From an uncultured Clostridium sp. (lineage in GTDB: Bacteria > Bacillota > Clostridia > Oscillospirales > Acutalibacteraceae): DNA of 31,067 bases. Each line of letters begins with the position of its first letter. Within the stretch, counting starts at the first letter, position 1. The notes beneath the pieces are model-generated. The model did not search any database, had not been told where the DNA came from, and saw only the letters and a program-made list of their open reading frames with translations. The stretch covers positions 1 to 31,067 of the forward strand of contig CABRLN010000029.1 in NCBI GenBank assembly GCA_902471875.1, read 5' to 3'. The position numbers were made by a program, and so were the translations under genes. This document shows positions 30,950 to 31,067 of this stretch, in pieces.

Positions 30950-31067
30950 TTTAGGCGTGGAAATAAACCCCCAGTTCAACTGGGGGAAGATAAAAAGCTT
31001 TAGCAAAAGAAAACCTCCGAGTATAATAGGAATGTGTTTGGCGACGCATTACCTAAATACAGGGAGG
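30950..31067 (+). mobile_element. Probable left end of an IS200/IS605-family element (cut by window)
   Basis: The last ~118 bases look unlike the preceding gene's trailer. A GC-rich hairpin CCCCCAGTTCAACTGGGGG (30968-30986) sits near the presumed end. A TATAAT box (31022-31027), an AATGTG/CGCATT hairpin (31031-31050 region) and a terminal GGGAGG ribosome site (31062-31067) follow, with the start codon just outside. CCTCC at 31014-31018 could pair with the ribosome site. Sub-terminal hairpins and a masked tnpA ribosome site are known in IS200/IS605. The transposase itself is not in the window, so this rests on pattern recall. Confidence 0.55.

Overview
The window is low-GC chromosomal DNA of housekeeping character from an anaerobic Clostridia-type Firmicute. 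An Oscillospiraceae/Ruminococcaceae-like gut anaerobe is the best guess from protein style; no species can be named from sequence alone. The grounds are: an L27 with the Firmicutes-type cleavable N-terminus next to its protease Prp; the SRP RNA-dnaX-ybaB-recR order; [FeFe]-hydrogenase maturases HydF and HydG; TTGACA/TATAAT promoters with 17-18 bp spacers; and strong AGGAGG ribosome sites. No outer-membrane genes are seen.

Layout. Positions 1-8566 are almost all minus strand: rpsF-ssb-rpsR; obg-mrnC-yitT; a DUF6483-like gene; rplU-prp-rpmA with a probable L21 leader; and SRP RNA-dnaX-ybaB-recR. Positions 8700-11400 (plus) carry a YmdB-type phosphodiesterase and a DAK2/FakA-like kinase-family protein. 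Positions 11545-14749 (minus) hold hydG, a structured repeat-like element, hydF and a small Nif11-like protein, with acpP (minus) behind them. Positions 15699-23931 (plus) hold an almost complete aromatic amino acid pathway: aroE, aroK, aroF (DAHP synthase), tyrA, aroB, aroA, aroC and pheA. Positions 24026-29300 (minus) carry an SCP2-domain protein and a tetR-RND transporter operon. A CPA2-type cation/proton antiporter (plus) follows. The last ~110 bases look like the left end of an IS200/IS605-family insertion sequence, cut by the window edge.

The most notable finding is in the 343-base gap before aroF. A consensus promoter (17158-17186) precedes a well-placed 29-codon leader ORF (17226-17315) with five Phe and three Tyr codons and no Trp. 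A 10-bp intrinsic terminator follows, along with a competing antiterminator pairing that begins at the leader stop codon. This is the architecture of ribosome-mediated attenuation. It would place DAHP synthase, and probably the whole aroF-tyrA-aroB-aroA-aroC-pheA operon, under Phe/Tyr-tRNA control. Firmicutes aromatic genes are more usually controlled by T-boxes or TRAP.

The genes fit together as follows. The aro block makes Phe and Tyr from PEP and erythrose-4-phosphate; dehydroquinase (aroD/aroQ) is missing here and must lie elsewhere. HydG and HydF assemble the hydrogenase H-cluster; HydE and the hydrogenase are not in the window. TetR probably represses its own operon with the RND pump through a palindrome just after the promoter. 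All functional statements are from sequence motifs and family knowledge; no searches were run.
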